From contig NZ_QKQS01000006.1 of the NCBI RefSeq assembly GCF_003226555.1, positions 101,176-165,175 of the forward strand: a stretch of 64,000 bases of DNA, read 5' to 3'. This DNA is from Rhodopseudomonas palustris. Lineage in GTDB: Bacteria > Pseudomonadota > Alphaproteobacteria > Rhizobiales > Xanthobacteraceae. Of this stretch, positions 53,181 to 62,705 are shown piece by piece. The translations under genes and the position numbers were made by a program. Every line of letters begins with the position of its first letter. Within the stretch, counting starts at the first letter, position 1. The notes beneath the pieces were generated by a model that saw only the letters and a list, made by a program, of their open reading frames with translations, had not been told where the DNA came from and did no database searches.

Positions 53181-54221
53181 GTGAACACCACGATTCTGCT
53201 GTTCCTGTTGCAGGACGGCGTCACCAACGGCGCGATCTACGCATTGCTCGGCCTGGCGCTGGTGCTCGTGTTCGCCGTGACGCGCGTCATTCTGATCCCA
53301 CAGGGCGAATTCATCACCTTCGGCGCCCTCACCTACGCGACGCTGTCGGCCGGCGGCGTACCCGGCACCGCACAGCTTGCCCTGGTGATGGGGGTGGTCG
53401 CATTCGGTTTCGAATTGTTCAGTGCCCGCAAATCGCTGCACCTCGCCAAGGTGGTGCGGGCGGCGTTGATCTACATCCTGTTTCCCGCCGTGGTGCTGGC
53501 GCTGGCGACGTGGCTGCCGGCGCACAAGCCCGGCGTCGCCGTCAACATCGCGCTGTCGCTGCTGATCGTCGCCGCGATCGGGCTGTTTCTGTATCGCATC
53601 GCCTTCCAGCCGCTGGCCCACACCTCGGTGCTGGTGCTGCTGATCGCCTCGGTCGGCTGCCATCTGGCGCTGCAGGGCTTCGGCCTGGTGTTCTTCGGCG
53701 CCGAAGGCCTGCGCGGTCCACCGCTGTCCGACATCGCGCTCAGCGTCGGACCGCTGCTGTTCACCGGTCAGAGTCTGGCCGTCTACGGCATCACCCTGGC
53801 GCTGATGGCGGCGCTGTGGCTGTTCTTCGGCTTCACCCGCTACGGCAAGGCGCTGCGCGCCACCGCGGTCAACCGGCTCGGCGCCCGGTTGGTCGGCATC
53901 CGCACGTCGCTCTCGGGCCAGATCGCGTTCCTGCTCGCCTCGGTGATCGGCGCGATCTCCGGCATCCTGATCGTGCCGATCACCACGCTCTATTACGACA
54001 CCGGCTTCCTGATCGGCCTGAAGGGATTCGTCGCCGCGATCATCGGCGGGCTGGTCAGCTATCCGCTCACCGCCGTCGCCGCGATCGTGGTCGGCATCGT
54101 CGAGTCGTTCTCCTCGTTCTACGCCTCGAACTACAAGGAAGTGATCGTCTTCACGCTGATCCTGCCGGTGCTGGTGCTGCGCTCGCTCGCCGCGCCCGCG
54201 GTGGAAGAAGAGAAGGACTAA
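53181..54221 (+). CDS. Branched-chain-type ABC permease (LivH class), cou cluster
   Basis: 346 residues from GTG 53181, with GGGAGGGGA just upstream. About eight membrane segments; NGAIYALLGLALVLVFAVTRVILIPQGEFITFGAL is the LivH opening and later LVGIRTSLSGQIAFLLASVIGAISGILIVPI is typical. It pairs with the LivM part of the next protein. Together with the binding protein near 58 kb it should import p-coumarate or related aromatic acids, by analogy with the R. palustris cou locus. A short 5-nt gap separates it from the next gene. Confidence 0.9.
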   Translation: MNTTILLFLLQDGVTNGAIYALLGLALVLVFAVTRVILIPQGEFITFGALTYATLSAGGVPGTAQLALVMGVVAFGFELFSARKSLHLAKVVRAALIYILFPAVVLALATWLPAHKPGVAVNIALSLLIVAAIGLFLYRIAFQPLAHTSVLVLLIASVGCHLALQGFGLVFFGAEGLRGPPLSDIALSVGPLLFTGQSLAVYGITLALMAALWLFFGFTRYGKALRATAVNRLGARLVGIRTSLSGQIAFLLASVIGAISGILIVPITTLYYDTGFLIGLKGFVAAIIGGLVSYPLTAVAAIVVGIVESFSSFYASNYKEVIVFTLILPVLVLRSLAAPAVEEEKD

Positions 54222-54226
54222 GCGTG

Positions 54227-55999
54227 ATGCCGCGTTGGTTGCCGATCCTGCTGTTCGCCGCCGTGATGACGGCGCTGCCGCTGATCCCGGGCATTCCGCC
54301 GTTCTGGATCGTGCTGCTGGACAATATCGGCCTCGCCGCGCTGGTGGCGATGGGCTTGGTGCTGCTCACCGGCGTCGGCGGGCTAACCTCGTTCGGCCAG
54401 GCCGCGTTCTGCGGCTTTGGCGCCTACACCACCGCCTACCTCAGCACCGTCTACGGCGTGTCGCCGTGGCTGGCGCTGCCGGCTTCGCTTGTCGTCGCCG
54501 GCATCGCCGCGGTGCTGCTCGGGCTGATGACGGTGCGCCTCTCCGGTCACTATCTGCCGCTCGGCACCATCGCCTGGGGCATCGCGCTGTACTATCTGTT
54601 CAGCAAGCTGGATTTCCTCGGCCGTAACGACGGCATCTCGCAGATCCCGCCGCTGTCGGTCGGCTCGGTCGAGATGTTCGATCCGGACACGATCTATTTC
54701 GTGATCTGGGCGATGGTGCTGATCAGCGCGGTGCTGACCATGAACCTGCTCGACAGCCGCACCGGCCGCGCGATCCGCGCGCTGCGCCGCGGCCACGTCG
54801 CCGCCGAAGCGTTCGGCGTGCAGACCGCGCGCGCCAAGCTCCTGGTGTTCATCTATGCGGCGGTGCTGGCGGGCCTGTCGGGCTGGCTGTACGCGCACTT
54901 CCAGCGCAACGTCAATCCAACGCCGTTCGGGCCACAGGCGGGTATCGAATATCTGTTCATCGCCGTGGTCGGCGGCGCCGGCTACGTCTGGGGCGGCGTG
55001 CTCGGCGCCGCGATCGTGATCATCCTGAAAGAGGTGCTGCAGGGCTATCTGCCGCTGCTGTTCGGCGGCCAGGGGCAGCTCGAGATCATCGTGTTCGGCA
55101 TTCTCCTGGTGGTGCTGCTGCAGCTCGCGCCCGGCGGCGTCTGGCCGTGGCTCGCCAATCTGGTGCCGCTGAAATTCCGCCGCGCCGCCACCGGCACGGC
55201 CGGCGGCCTGCCGGCGCGCGAGCGTGTCGGCGGCGCCACCGCGGCGCCGCTGCTCAAGGTCGAGCGCGCGCGAAAACAGTTCGGCGGCGTGGTCGCGGTC
55301 AACGACGTGTCGTTCGAGGTCAACGCCGCAGAGATCGTGGCGCTGATCGGCCCGAACGGCGCCGGCAAATCGACCACCTTCAACCTGATCACCGGCATCC
55401 TCACCACCACCGGCGGCCGGATCGAAGTACACGGCAAGCCGGTCGACAACACCCCGCCGCAGGAGGTGGTGAAGCTCGGCATCGCCCGCACCTTCCAGCA
55501 CGTCAAGCTGGTGCCGGACATGACCGTGCTGGAAAACGTGGCGATCGGCGCGCATTTGCGCGGTCGCTCCGGCGCGGTGGCCAGCATGCTGCGGTTCGAC
55601 CGCGGCGACGAGGCCAAGCTGCTCGCCGAAGCCGCCCGCCAGATCGAGCGCGTCGGCCTCAAGGCCGAGATCGATCAGCTCGCCGGCAGTCTCTCGCTCG
55701 GCCAGCAGCGCATCGTCGAGATCGCCCGCGCGCTATGCGCCGATCCGGAATTGCTGCTGCTCGACGAGCCGGCCGCCGGCCTCCGCCACATGGAAAAGCA
55801 GCGGCTCGCTGCACTGCTGCGCCAACTCAAGGACAGCGGCATGTCGGTGCTGCTGGTCGAACACGACATGGGCTTCGTGATGGATCTCGCCGACCGCATC
55901 GTGGTGCTCGACTTCGGCACCCGGATCGCCGAAGGCACGCCCGACGCGATCAAGACCAATCCGGACGTGATCAAGGCCTATCTCGGAGCGCTGGCATGA
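54227..55999 (+). CDS. Fused ABC permease-ATPase (LivM-LivG), cou cluster
   Basis: 590 residues from ATG 54227, with AAGGA 9 nt upstream. Residues ~1-320 are the permease ([68 protein letters not shown]). From ~340 an ATPase follows (Walker [25 protein letters not shown], Walker [11 protein letters not shown]). Such LivM-LivG fusions occur in this transporter class. The final codons overlap the next gene by ATGA. It works with the LivH-type permease and LivF ATPase. Confidence 0.92.
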   Translation: MPRWLPILLFAAVMTALPLIPGIPPFWIVLLDNIGLAALVAMGLVLLTGVGGLTSFGQAAFCGFGAYTTAYLSTVYGVSPWLALPASLVVAGIAAVLLGLMTVRLSGHYLPLGTIAWGIALYYLFSKLDFLGRNDGISQIPPLSVGSVEMFDPDTIYFVIWAMVLISAVLTMNLLDSRTGRAIRALRRGHVAAEAFGVQTARAKLLVFIYAAVLAGLSGWLYAHFQRNVNPTPFGPQAGIEYLFIAVVGGAGYVWGGVLGAAIVIILKEVLQGYLPLLFGGQGQLEIIVFGILLVVLLQLAPGGVWPWLANLVPLKFRRAATGTAGGLPARERVGGATAAPLLKVERARKQFGGVVAVNDVSFEVNAAEIVALIGPNGAGKSTTFNLITGILTTTGGRIEVHGKPVDNTPPQEVVKLGIARTFQHVKLVPDMTVLENVAIGAHLRGRSGAVASMLRFDRGDEAKLLAEAARQIERVGLKAEIDQLAGSLSLGQQRIVEIARALCADPELLLLDEPAAGLRHMEKQRLAALLRQLKDSGMSVLLVEHDMGFVMDLADRIVVLDFGTRIAEGTPDAIKTNPDVIKAYLGALA

Positions 56000-56715
56000 C
56001 CGCCCTGCTTTCGGTATCCGGCGTCTCGGTGTCCTACGGCAAGGTCGAGGCGGTGCGGAACGTGTCGCTCGAGGTGCGGACGCGCGAGATCGTCACCGTG
56101 GTCGGCGCCAACGGCGCCGGCAAGACCACGTTGCTCAACGCCGCGATGGGCGTGCTGCCGCTGAAGGGCCGCGTCACCTTCGACGGCGTCGATGTCGCCC
56201 GGCTCGACATCGAGGACCGCGTCGCGGCCGGGCTGTCGCTGGTGCCCGAGCATCGCGAGCTGTTCGCCACCATGACGGTGGAGGACAATCTCGAACTCGG
56301 CGCGTTTCGGATCGCCAAAAGCATCGCCGCGCAATCGCAGGAGCGCGTCTACGGCCTGTTTCCGCGCCTCAAGGAGCGCCGCAAGCAGCTCGCCGGCACA
56401 CTCTCCGGCGGCGAGCAGCAGATGCTGGCGATGGGCCGCGCGCTGATGGGCGCGCCGAAGCTGTTGATGCTCGACGAGCCGAGCCTCGGCCTCGCGCCGA
56501 TCATCGTCGCCGACATCTTCCGTATCGTCGGCGAGCTGCGCGAAGCCGGGGTCTCGGTGCTACTGGTCGAGCAGAACGCCAAGGCGGCGCTCGCAATCGC
56601 CGACCGCGCCTATGTGATGGAGCTCGGCGAATTCGTGCTCGACGGGCCGGCCTCAGAGGTCGCCCGCAACGAGGCGGTGGTCGCGAGCTATCTCGGCTTC
56701 TCGCACCCCGCCTGA
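55996..56715 (+). CDS. Branched-chain-type ABC ATPase (LivF), cou cluster
   Basis: 239 residues. Walker A GANGAGKTT, signature LSGGEQQMLAMGRAL and Walker B LLMLDEPSLGLAP are complete, with VLLVEQNAKAALAI. Its ATG overlaps the stop of the fused permease-ATPase (ATGA), so translation is coupled. It is the second ATPase of the importer. Its 3' end overlaps the convergent diguanylate cyclase gene by 63 bp. Confidence 0.95.
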   Translation: MTALLSVSGVSVSYGKVEAVRNVSLEVRTREIVTVVGANGAGKTTLLNAAMGVLPLKGRVTFDGVDVARLDIEDRVAAGLSLVPEHRELFATMTVEDNLELGAFRIAKSIAAQSQERVYGLFPRLKERRKQLAGTLSGGEQQMLAMGRALMGAPKLLMLDEPSLGLAPIIVADIFRIVGELREAGVSVLLVEQNAKAALAIADRAYVMELGEFVLDGPASEVARNEAVVASYLGFSHPA

Positions 56716-57507
56716 CGGTTCGGCAGGCAGCATCGGCAAGGCATCGCTGTCGCCGAGTTGCACCACGCAGTTGCGGCCGAGATCCTTGGCCCGGTACAGC
56801 GCCAGATCAGCGCGCCGCATCAGCGCCGACAATTCACCGCCCGTATAGGCGGCAAGACCGAAGCTCATCGTCACCGCGACACGCCGGCCGTCGCAGGCCA
56901 CCTCGGTGGCGCACAGCCGGCACAGCTCGAGCGCGTAGTCATTGGCCTGCGCGTCGGTGACACCGACCATCAGGCCGGCGAACTCCTCGCCGCCATGACG
57001 CGCGATCAACATTCCACGCGGCGCCGAGAAGTCGCGCAGGATGCCGCCGATTTCGGCCAGCACGCGATCGCCGAGATTGTGGCCGTAGTGATCGTTGATC
57101 GCCTTGAAGCGGTCGATGTCGCACATCAGCGCCACCACCCGCTGACCGGCCGAAGCCGCCTGCGCCAGCAGCGCCGCAGCAGCGGCGTCGAAGCCACGCC
57201 GATTGAGCAGCCCAGTCAAGGGATCGGTGCGCGACATCCGCACCAGTTCGGCCCGTGTCGAGGTGAGTTGCCGCATCAGCTGCGCCGACCGATACGCCAT
57301 CGCGCCGGACAATGTGGTCGACACCCCGAGCGCAACCATCATCGAGGCTTTCACCACCGCACCGACCTGGGCCGTCGCACTCCAGTCGGTGCCGAGGTCG
57401 GAGATCAGAAAGATCATGGTGACCAGCGCCGTCATTCCGGCCGCGACGGCTACTCTGCCCGCCGTATAGCGGATCACGTCGCCCTGCGTGACGATCTGGC
57501 TCGGCAT
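56653..57507 (-). CDS. Diguanylate cyclase (GGDEF) with two N-terminal membrane segments
   Basis: 284 residues. Two hydrophobic stretches (VAVAAGMTALVTMIFLIS and VVKASMMVALGVSTTLS) precede the catalytic GGDEF domain: SRTDPLTGLLNRRGF, DIDRFKAINDHYGHNLGDRVL and GGEEF (172-176). The upstream RxxD inhibitory site is absent, so product inhibition is unlikely. It makes c-di-GMP. It overlaps livF by 63 bp, 3' ends convergent, and lies inside the cou cluster; a link to aromatic uptake is only positional. Confidence 0.9.
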   Translation of the reverse strand: MPSQIVTQGDVIRYTAGRVAVAAGMTALVTMIFLISDLGTDWSATAQVGAVVKASMMVALGVSTTLSGAMAYRSAQLMRQLTSTRAELVRMSRTDPLTGLLNRRGFDAAAAALLAQAASAGQRVVALMCDIDRFKAINDHYGHNLGDRVLAEIGGILRDFSAPRGMLIARHGGEEFAGLMVGVTDAQANDYALELCRLCATEVACDGRRVAVTMSFGLAAYTGGELSALMRRADLALYRAKDLGRNCVVQLGDSDALPMLPAEPSGGVREAEIARDHRLVAGDL

Positions 57508-57751
57508 CGCTCACCGTTGTTGAGGCCGCGCCCGCGCGGAAGCGTAACCGCTCCGGCTGGTCGCTGGCCCGATGCGCGGCGCTGCGCCGCGCGATCCATT
57601 GTACCCTGGTAGTCTTACCAGAGGCCGGCAGCCGGTCACGTTAACTCCGCGCAATTCGAAGCATCAGACTTAACGCGGCGCTAAAGCGGCTCGGCTTTTC
57701 GGCGCTGCGGAAGGAACCGATCGATGCTGCGGGAACGGTCTCGCCCAGCAA

Positions 57752-57780
57752 AAAGCCGGCCTCACGCGGAGGCCGGCTTT
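57752..57780 (-). terminator. Rho-independent terminator of the binding-protein gene
   Basis: Perfect 12-bp stem AAAGCCGGCCTC / GAGGCCGGCTTT with loop ACGCG; read on the minus strand it is followed by a T-run (TTTTTGC). It lies 36 bp after the couP stop. The surrounding gap 57508-57815 otherwise shows nothing. Confidence 0.9.
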
Positions 57781-57815
57781 CGCAAGGTGCAGGCGGATGC
57801 CGCCGGCGCTAACGG

Positions 57816-58973
57816 TTACTTCACCATCACGTACTTGCCGTCCTTCACCGTCAGCAGGATGCGGGAGCGGTCGTCGAGGCCGTAGCGATCGGTCTCGGTG
57901 AAGCTGTACACGCCCTGGCTGGCCGCGATGTCCTTCTCGGTGATCAGCGCCTTGCGGATGGCATCGCGGAATTCCTGCGTGCCCGGCTTGGCGGTCTTCA
58001 GCGCCACCGGCACCACGCGCTCCAGCACCTTGAAGGCGTCGAACGAATGCGCCGCGAACTGGCTGCGGCTGTTCGGGCCGTATTTGGCTTCATACGCCGT
58101 ATTGAGCTCGAGGCCTGGCTTCTTGGTCAGCGCGCTGTCGGGCTGATCCTCCGGGTCCATCACCGGACCCGACGCCATGATCACGCCCTCGGCCGCCTTG
58201 CCGGCGATACGGATGAAGTCCATCGAGGCGGCGCCGTGGGTCTGATAGATCAGGCCCTTGTAGCCGCGATCGCGCAACGACGTCTGCGGCAACGCCGCAG
58301 CGGTGCCGGAAGCGCCGACCAGGATCGCGTCGGGATTGGCGGCGACCAGCTTCAGCACTTGACCTGCGACCGACGTATCCGGACGTGCGAAGCGCTCCTC
58401 GGCGACGACCTTCAGCCCCATCGCCTCGCCCTGCTTCTTCAGGTCGTTGAACCACAGGTCGCCATAGGAATCCGAATAGCCGATGTAGCCGACGGTCTTG
58501 ATGCCGTGCTTCTTCATGTGCTCGTACAGCACCTTGCCCATGATCGGGATCGGCTGCGGCATCGCCACCGACCACTTGGCGCGCTCGGGCGTGATCGGCA
58601 GCGGCGCCAGCGCGATATGCGGCACCTGCGCTTCGTTGGCGACGTTGGAGACTGCCACGGTCGGCGGCGTCACCGACGAGCCCATGATCACGTCGGCCTT
58701 GGACTCCGTGACGAAACGCCGCGCATTGGTGGTCGCCGCGGTCGGGTCGCCGCCGTCATCGAGCACGATCACCTTGAGCGGATGGCCGCCGATTTCCTTG
58801 GGCACGAATTCCAGCGCGTTGCGTTCCGGAATACCGAGCGCCGCGGCCGGACCGGTGGTGGTGACGGTGATACCGATGGTGATTTCGTTGGTTTCGGCGA
58901 GCGCGGCACCGGAAAGCCCCGGCAACGCGAGGGCCACGGCGATCGCCGCAGCGGACAGCTTGAACTTGGTCAC
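57816..58973 (-). CDS. couP: Periplasmic binding protein CouP-like (aromatic acid uptake)
   Basis: 385 residues. Signal peptide LSAAAIAVALALPGLSGAALA followed by ETNEITIGITVTTTGPAAALG, the opening of HAAT-type binding proteins. In R. palustris the protein at this position binds p-coumarate and other phenylpropanoids. It is transcribed opposite to its transporter genes, separated by the diguanylate cyclase. A strong terminator follows it. Substrate assignment rests on synteny and has not been shown for this sequence. Confidence 0.88.
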   Translation of the reverse strand: MTKFKLSAAAIAVALALPGLSGAALAETNEITIGITVTTTGPAAALGIPERNALEFVPKEIGGHPLKVIVLDDGGDPTAATTNARRFVTESKADVIMGSSVTPPTVAVSNVANEAQVPHIALAPLPITPERAKWSVAMPQPIPIMGKVLYEHMKKHGIKTVGYIGYSDSYGDLWFNDLKKQGEAMGLKVVAEERFARPDTSVAGQVLKLVAANPDAILVGASGTAAALPQTSLRDRGYKGLIYQTHGAASMDFIRIAGKAAEGVIMASGPVMDPEDQPDSALTKKPGLELNTAYEAKYGPNSRSQFAAHSFDAFKVLERVVPVALKTAKPGTQEFRDAIRKALITEKDIAASQGVYSFTETDRYGLDDRSRILLTVKDGKYVMVK

Positions 58974-59054
58974 GTTCTCCTCCTCCCACTGTTATGGTAT
59001 CGGCCGTGTTCGGCGCGATCTTGTCATCCTGTTTACGGCATCACCGGCGGCGAG

Positions 59055-59474
59055 TCAGCCCCGCATGAACTTGGCCTTCACCTCCTCCGGCACCGCGACC
59101 GATTTCAGCCGGCTCGGATCGTCCGGATGGCGGCCGACCAGCACCCGCGTCTCGAAGCCTTCGAGCGCCAGCTCTTCGCCCTTGAACACCTTGTGCAGCA
59201 CTTCGAAGCTGGACCGCCCGAACCGCTCGATCCGACTCTCGATGCTGATCACGTCGCCATAGGTCGACGGAATGTAGAACTTGGCGCGGGTGTCGACCAT
59301 CGGAATCCCGACCAGGCCGTAGACCTTGATCAGATCGCGCTTCGAACAGCCGGCGGCGACGAACAGCGCCGAGGTGGAATCGTCGAACATCGCAAAATAA
59401 CGCGGGTAGTACACAATATCCGCCGGGTCACAATCGCCCCACTGGATCTGCACGTCGCGGCGGTTGGTGAACAT
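59055..59474 (-). CDS. Hotdog-fold acyl-CoA thioesterase (4-hydroxybenzoyl-CoA type)
   Basis: 139 residues, the usual length. The active-site loop is WGDCDPADIVYYPRYFAMFDDS, close to the WGDCDPAGIVFYP loop of 4-hydroxybenzoyl-CoA thioesterases, with the catalytic Asp in DPAD. The likely reaction is hydrolysis of an aromatic acyl-CoA formed in hydroxycinnamate breakdown. It lies 81 bp upstream of the couP gene on the same strand. The first residues MFTNRRDVQIQ fit the family. Confidence 0.88.
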   Translation of the reverse strand: MFTNRRDVQIQWGDCDPADIVYYPRYFAMFDDSTSALFVAAGCSKRDLIKVYGLVGIPMVDTRAKFYIPSTYGDVISIESRIERFGRSSFEVLHKVFKGEELALEGFETRVLVGRHPDDPSRLKSVAVPEEVKAKFMRG

Positions 59475-59507
59475 GTCGCGCTATTTCCAAACAAGAACAT
59501 CCAAGTT

Positions 59508-59609
59508 CGTCATTCCGGGACGCGCCCCTTGGCGCGGGCCCGGAATCCATATCCCCTGGCGGTGGTTATGGATTCCGGGCTCGCCGCTGCGCGGCGCCCC
59601 GGAATGACG
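59508..59609. repeat. Stem-loop repeat (family B) between thioesterase and synthetase genes
   Basis: Outer arms CGTCATTCCGG and CCGGAATGACG with inner complementary GC-rich blocks; same family as 45111-45210. It separates the thioesterase gene from the couB gene. Confidence 0.85.
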
Positions 59610-59629
59610 AACGCTGAGTTTCGCATCCG

Positions 59630-61525
59630 CTACTCCAGCGCGATCACATGGTCCGGCGGCGGGTGGGCGTAGAGGTCGGCGATCAGGCCGGCGCGATATT
59701 CCAGCACGGCGCGCTGGTTGACCGAGCCCTTGTCGGTGATCTCGCCCTTGTCGATCGACAGCGGTTCGCCGAGCAGCACCGCGCGGGTGATGCGGGTCGA
59801 CGAGCCGGTCGCCTGCGTCAGCAACGTGGCGAAGCGGTCGCGGAAGGCCTCGCGGATCAGCTGGTCAGCCGCCATGCCGGCGAGGTCTTCCAGCGGCAGC
59901 GTGGCGTTGATCAGCTTGCAGCCGTCCGGATCGAGGATCGCCAGCGCGGTGACGTAGTCCCGGTCGAGCCCGGCGATCACCACGTCGCGCACCAGCGGCG
60001 CGCAGGCGGCGATGAATTTCGCCCGCAGCGGCCCGACGCTGACCCAGGTGCCGGAGGCGAGCTTGAAGTCCTCGGAGATCCGGCCGTCGAAATCGAAGCC
60101 GCGGGTGAGGTCGTCGGCATCGACCGGCTTCAGCGCGTCATTGAGCTTGTAGAAGCCTTCCTCGTCGAACGCCTTCTCGGTCAGCTCCGGCGCGCGCCAA
60201 TAACCCGGCGTGATGTTCGGCCCCTTGGCGCGGACTTCGAGCTTGCCGTTGTTCGGCACCAGCTTGGCCGCGTTGCCCGGCACCGGCAGACCGACATGGC
60301 CGGACCGCGAGGTCTGCGGCGTCACCGACATGAAGAACGGCGCGGTCTCGGTGGCCCCGAGGCCGGTGAGCATCGGTACCCGTGCGCCGGTCTCCGCCAC
60401 CGCCACCTCGTCGAGCCCGTTCCAGACGTGCGCGGCGAGGCTGGCGCCGGAGAAGAACATCGCATGCAGCCGGCTGAAGAACAATTTGCGCAGTTGCTGG
60501 TCTTCCCGCAACACCGGCAAGAGCGACTCGTAGCCCTTCGGCACGTTGAAGTACACGGTGGGCGCGATCTCGCGCAGATTGCGTATGGTCGCGGCAATGC
60601 CGGCCGGCGTCGGCTTGCCGTCGTCGATATACATCGAGCCGCCGTTGAACAGCGTCAGCCCGATATTGTGATTGCCGCCGAAGGTGTGGTTCCACGGCAG
60701 CCAATCGACGATCACCGGCGGCTCGTCCTTGAGGAACGCCATCGCCTCGCGGATCATCACCTGATTGGCGCAGATCATTCGCTGGGTATTGATCACCGCT
60801 TTCGGATTGCCGGTCGAACCGGACGTCAGCAGGAACTTGGCGATGGTGTCGTGGCCGATCGCCTCGTGCCTGGCGGCAAGCTCGGGATGCTCCGGCATCA
60901 CCAGCAATTCTGCGAGCGACGTCACCTTGCGGCCCTCGACCGTGCCACGGGTGGCAGCGAGTTCGACATCGGCCGGCACCGTGGCGAGGATCGCCGGTGC
61001 AAAGGCGGTAATGTCATCGGCGAAGATCAGACCCGGCGTCAGCAGCCCGACGATGTGCCGTAGCTTGCCGTAGTCCTTGGAGACCAGAGAATACGGCGGC
61101 GACACCGGACACATCGCGACGCCGGCATACAGCGCGCCGAACATCACGATCGCATGGTCAATCGAATTGCCGGACAGGATCATCACCGGCCGTTCGACTG
61201 ACAGCCCGCGCGCGATCAGTGCCGAGGCGATGGTCTGCGCCGCGCGCAGCATCTCGGCGTAGCTGATCTTGCGCCAGCCGCCCTCGCCGTCGCGCTCGGC
61301 CATGAACACCCGGTCCGGCGCCACTTCGGCGAAATGATGCAGCCGGTCAGTGATCCGCACCGGGTAGTCGGTGAGCGTGGTGGTCGACCGCACGTAGATC
61401 GTGCCGTCCGGCTTGCGCTCGGTGGCGATGCCGATCTCACCGAACGAGATGTCGCGCAGCGGATGAGCTGACTCGCGCCCCGCGGCGCCGGCGGCGAATG
61501 CAATGGGATCGGTCATAGCGTCCAT
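59630..61525 (-). CDS. couB: Feruloyl-CoA synthetase, AMP-forming (CouB)
   Basis: 631 residues from ATG 61525, with CGGAG 5 nt upstream. ANL-family motifs: FLLTSGSTGNPKAVINTQ (P-loop-like), WNHTFGGNHNIGL, GLGATETAP and GRISEDFKLASGTWV. It activates p-coumarate, ferulate or caffeate to the CoA ester with ATP. In R. palustris couB is required for anaerobic p-coumarate use. couA lies 12 bp upstream, forming the couAB operon; the operator-like dyad is before couA. The C-terminal residues HPPPDHVIALE end near the family B repeat. Confidence 0.92.
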   Translation of the reverse strand: MDAMTDPIAFAAGAAGRESAHPLRDISFGEIGIATERKPDGTIYVRSTTTLTDYPVRITDRLHHFAEVAPDRVFMAERDGEGGWRKISYAEMLRAAQTIASALIARGLSVERPVMILSGNSIDHAIVMFGALYAGVAMCPVSPPYSLVSKDYGKLRHIVGLLTPGLIFADDITAFAPAILATVPADVELAATRGTVEGRKVTSLAELLVMPEHPELAARHEAIGHDTIAKFLLTSGSTGNPKAVINTQRMICANQVMIREAMAFLKDEPPVIVDWLPWNHTFGGNHNIGLTLFNGGSMYIDDGKPTPAGIAATIRNLREIAPTVYFNVPKGYESLLPVLREDQQLRKLFFSRLHAMFFSGASLAAHVWNGLDEVAVAETGARVPMLTGLGATETAPFFMSVTPQTSRSGHVGLPVPGNAAKLVPNNGKLEVRAKGPNITPGYWRAPELTEKAFDEEGFYKLNDALKPVDADDLTRGFDFDGRISEDFKLASGTWVSVGPLRAKFIAACAPLVRDVVIAGLDRDYVTALAILDPDGCKLINATLPLEDLAGMAADQLIREAFRDRFATLLTQATGSSTRITRAVLLGEPLSIDKGEITDKGSVNQRAVLEYRAGLIADLYAHPPPDHVIALE

Positions 61526-61537
61526 CACGGCTCCGTT

Positions 61538-62344
61538 TCAGGTCGGCCGAACCTTGGCTGTCTTGTGATCGAGGAAAGCGCGAATACGGTTCTTGGCTTC
61601 CTGGTCGCTCTGCGCCACGGTCGCCATCAGCGATTCCATCAGCAGGCCAGTTTGCGGATTGGCCTCGGCGATCATCGGCAGCGCCTGCAGCACCGCGAAA
61701 TTGGTCAGCGGCGCATTCTGCGCCACCCGATGACCGAGCTCCAGCGCCTTGTCGTAGGCCGAGCCGTCTTCGATCAGGTACTGGGAGAAGCCGTGCACGA
61801 CGCCTTCGGCGGCGGAGTACACCCGGCCCGTGAGCATCATATCGGCCATCCGCGCCACGCCGATCAGCCGCGGCAACCGCACCGAGCCGCCGCCGCCGAC
61901 GAAGATGCCGCGGCTGCCTTCCGGCAGCGCGTAGTAGGCGGAGGCCTCGGCGACGCGGATATGCGCCGCGCAGGCGAGCTCGAGCCCGCCGCCGATCACC
62001 GCGCCTTTCAGCGCCGCGATCACCGGCACCCGGCAATACTGGATCTTGTCGAACACCCGGTGCCAGGTCTGCGAATGCACCAGCCCCTCGGTGGCGTCGC
62101 GCTCGCGCAGCTCGGACAGATCGAGGCCGGCCGAGAAGTGATCGCCGATGCCGTGGATCACCACCGCACGGATCTCGTCCGGAATCTCGGTGAGGCAATC
62201 CTTCAGCGCCGCCATCAGCCCGTCATTGAGGGCGTTGCGCTTCTTGGGGCGATTGAGTCCGATCGTCAGCACCGGGCCGACGGTGTCGACGACAAGCGTC
62301 GATGGGTCCGCGAGCGTCGCGGCCTGAGCGTTTCCTGTGAGCAC
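61538..62344 (-). CDS. couA: Hydroxycinnamoyl-CoA hydratase/lyase (CouA), crotonase family
   Basis: 268 residues from GTG 62344, with AGGA 8 nt upstream. Crotonase motifs: DHFSAGLDLSEL (oxyanion loop), GAVIGGGLELACAAHIRV, LPEGSRGIFVGGGGSVRLPRLIG. With CouB it should convert p-coumaroyl-CoA towards 4-hydroxybenzaldehyde and acetyl-CoA. The operator-like dyad is 23 bp upstream of the start. First gene of couAB. Confidence 0.92.
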   Translation of the reverse strand: MLTGNAQAATLADPSTLVVDTVGPVLTIGLNRPKKRNALNDGLMAALKDCLTEIPDEIRAVVIHGIGDHFSAGLDLSELRERDATEGLVHSQTWHRVFDKIQYCRVPVIAALKGAVIGGGLELACAAHIRVAEASAYYALPEGSRGIFVGGGGSVRLPRLIGVARMADMMLTGRVYSAAEGVVHGFSQYLIEDGSAYDKALELGHRVAQNAPLTNFAVLQALPMIAEANPQTGLLMESLMATVAQSDQEAKNRIRAFLDHKTAKVRPT

Positions 62345-62366
62345 TTATTACGTCCTGTGCAGAATA

Positions 62367-62381
62367 GTTATAGACTATAAC
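62367..62381. promoter_or_regulatory. Candidate CouR operator upstream of couAB
   Basis: GTTATAG-A-CTATAAC is a perfect 7-bp inverted repeat with a single central base, 22 bp upstream of the couA start. A near-match lies at 53076-53090 in front of the ABC operon. Confidence 0.65.
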
Positions 62382-62489
62382 GATCACTCGGGGCCGGCGT
62401 CAATCGGCATTGCGGCAACGAGAGCGGCCCTGGCTCATAAAAGCTGGGATTGGCGGGCGCGGCGCGCGAGTGCCGCCTGCGAGGCGCGC

Positions 62490-62692
62490 TCCCTCTCCCC
62501 GCCCTTCTGCGGGGAGAGGGTTGGGGTGAGGGGCCGGGCACTGCATACCCACATCCGCAGTGATAATAGGAAGGCTCGCCGAAGCGACCGGATGGGCCTT
62601 TCCCGTCGCACCTCAGTGCCAGGCCCCTCACCCGCCCCGGCTCCGCTGCGCTCCGCCGGGCCGACCTCTCCCCGCAAAGGGCGGGGAGAGGT
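62490..62692. repeat. Stem-loop repeat (family D) in the 62382-62705 gap
   Basis: Two GC-rich hairpins: CCTCTCCCCGCCC-TTCTGC-GGGGAGAGG near 62492-62519 and a similar CCTCTCCCCGC...GCGGGGAGAGG at about 62665-62691, separated by partly complementary sequence (GGGGTGAGGGGCC / GGCCCCTCACCC). No gene in this gap. Confidence 0.75.
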
Positions 62693-62705
62693 TAGCAAGG
62701 TAACC

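Noticed and set aside
53090..54226. Upstream extension of the LivM-LivG frame
   Set aside because: It overlaps livH throughout in another frame; the real start is ATG 54227 with its own ribosome site.
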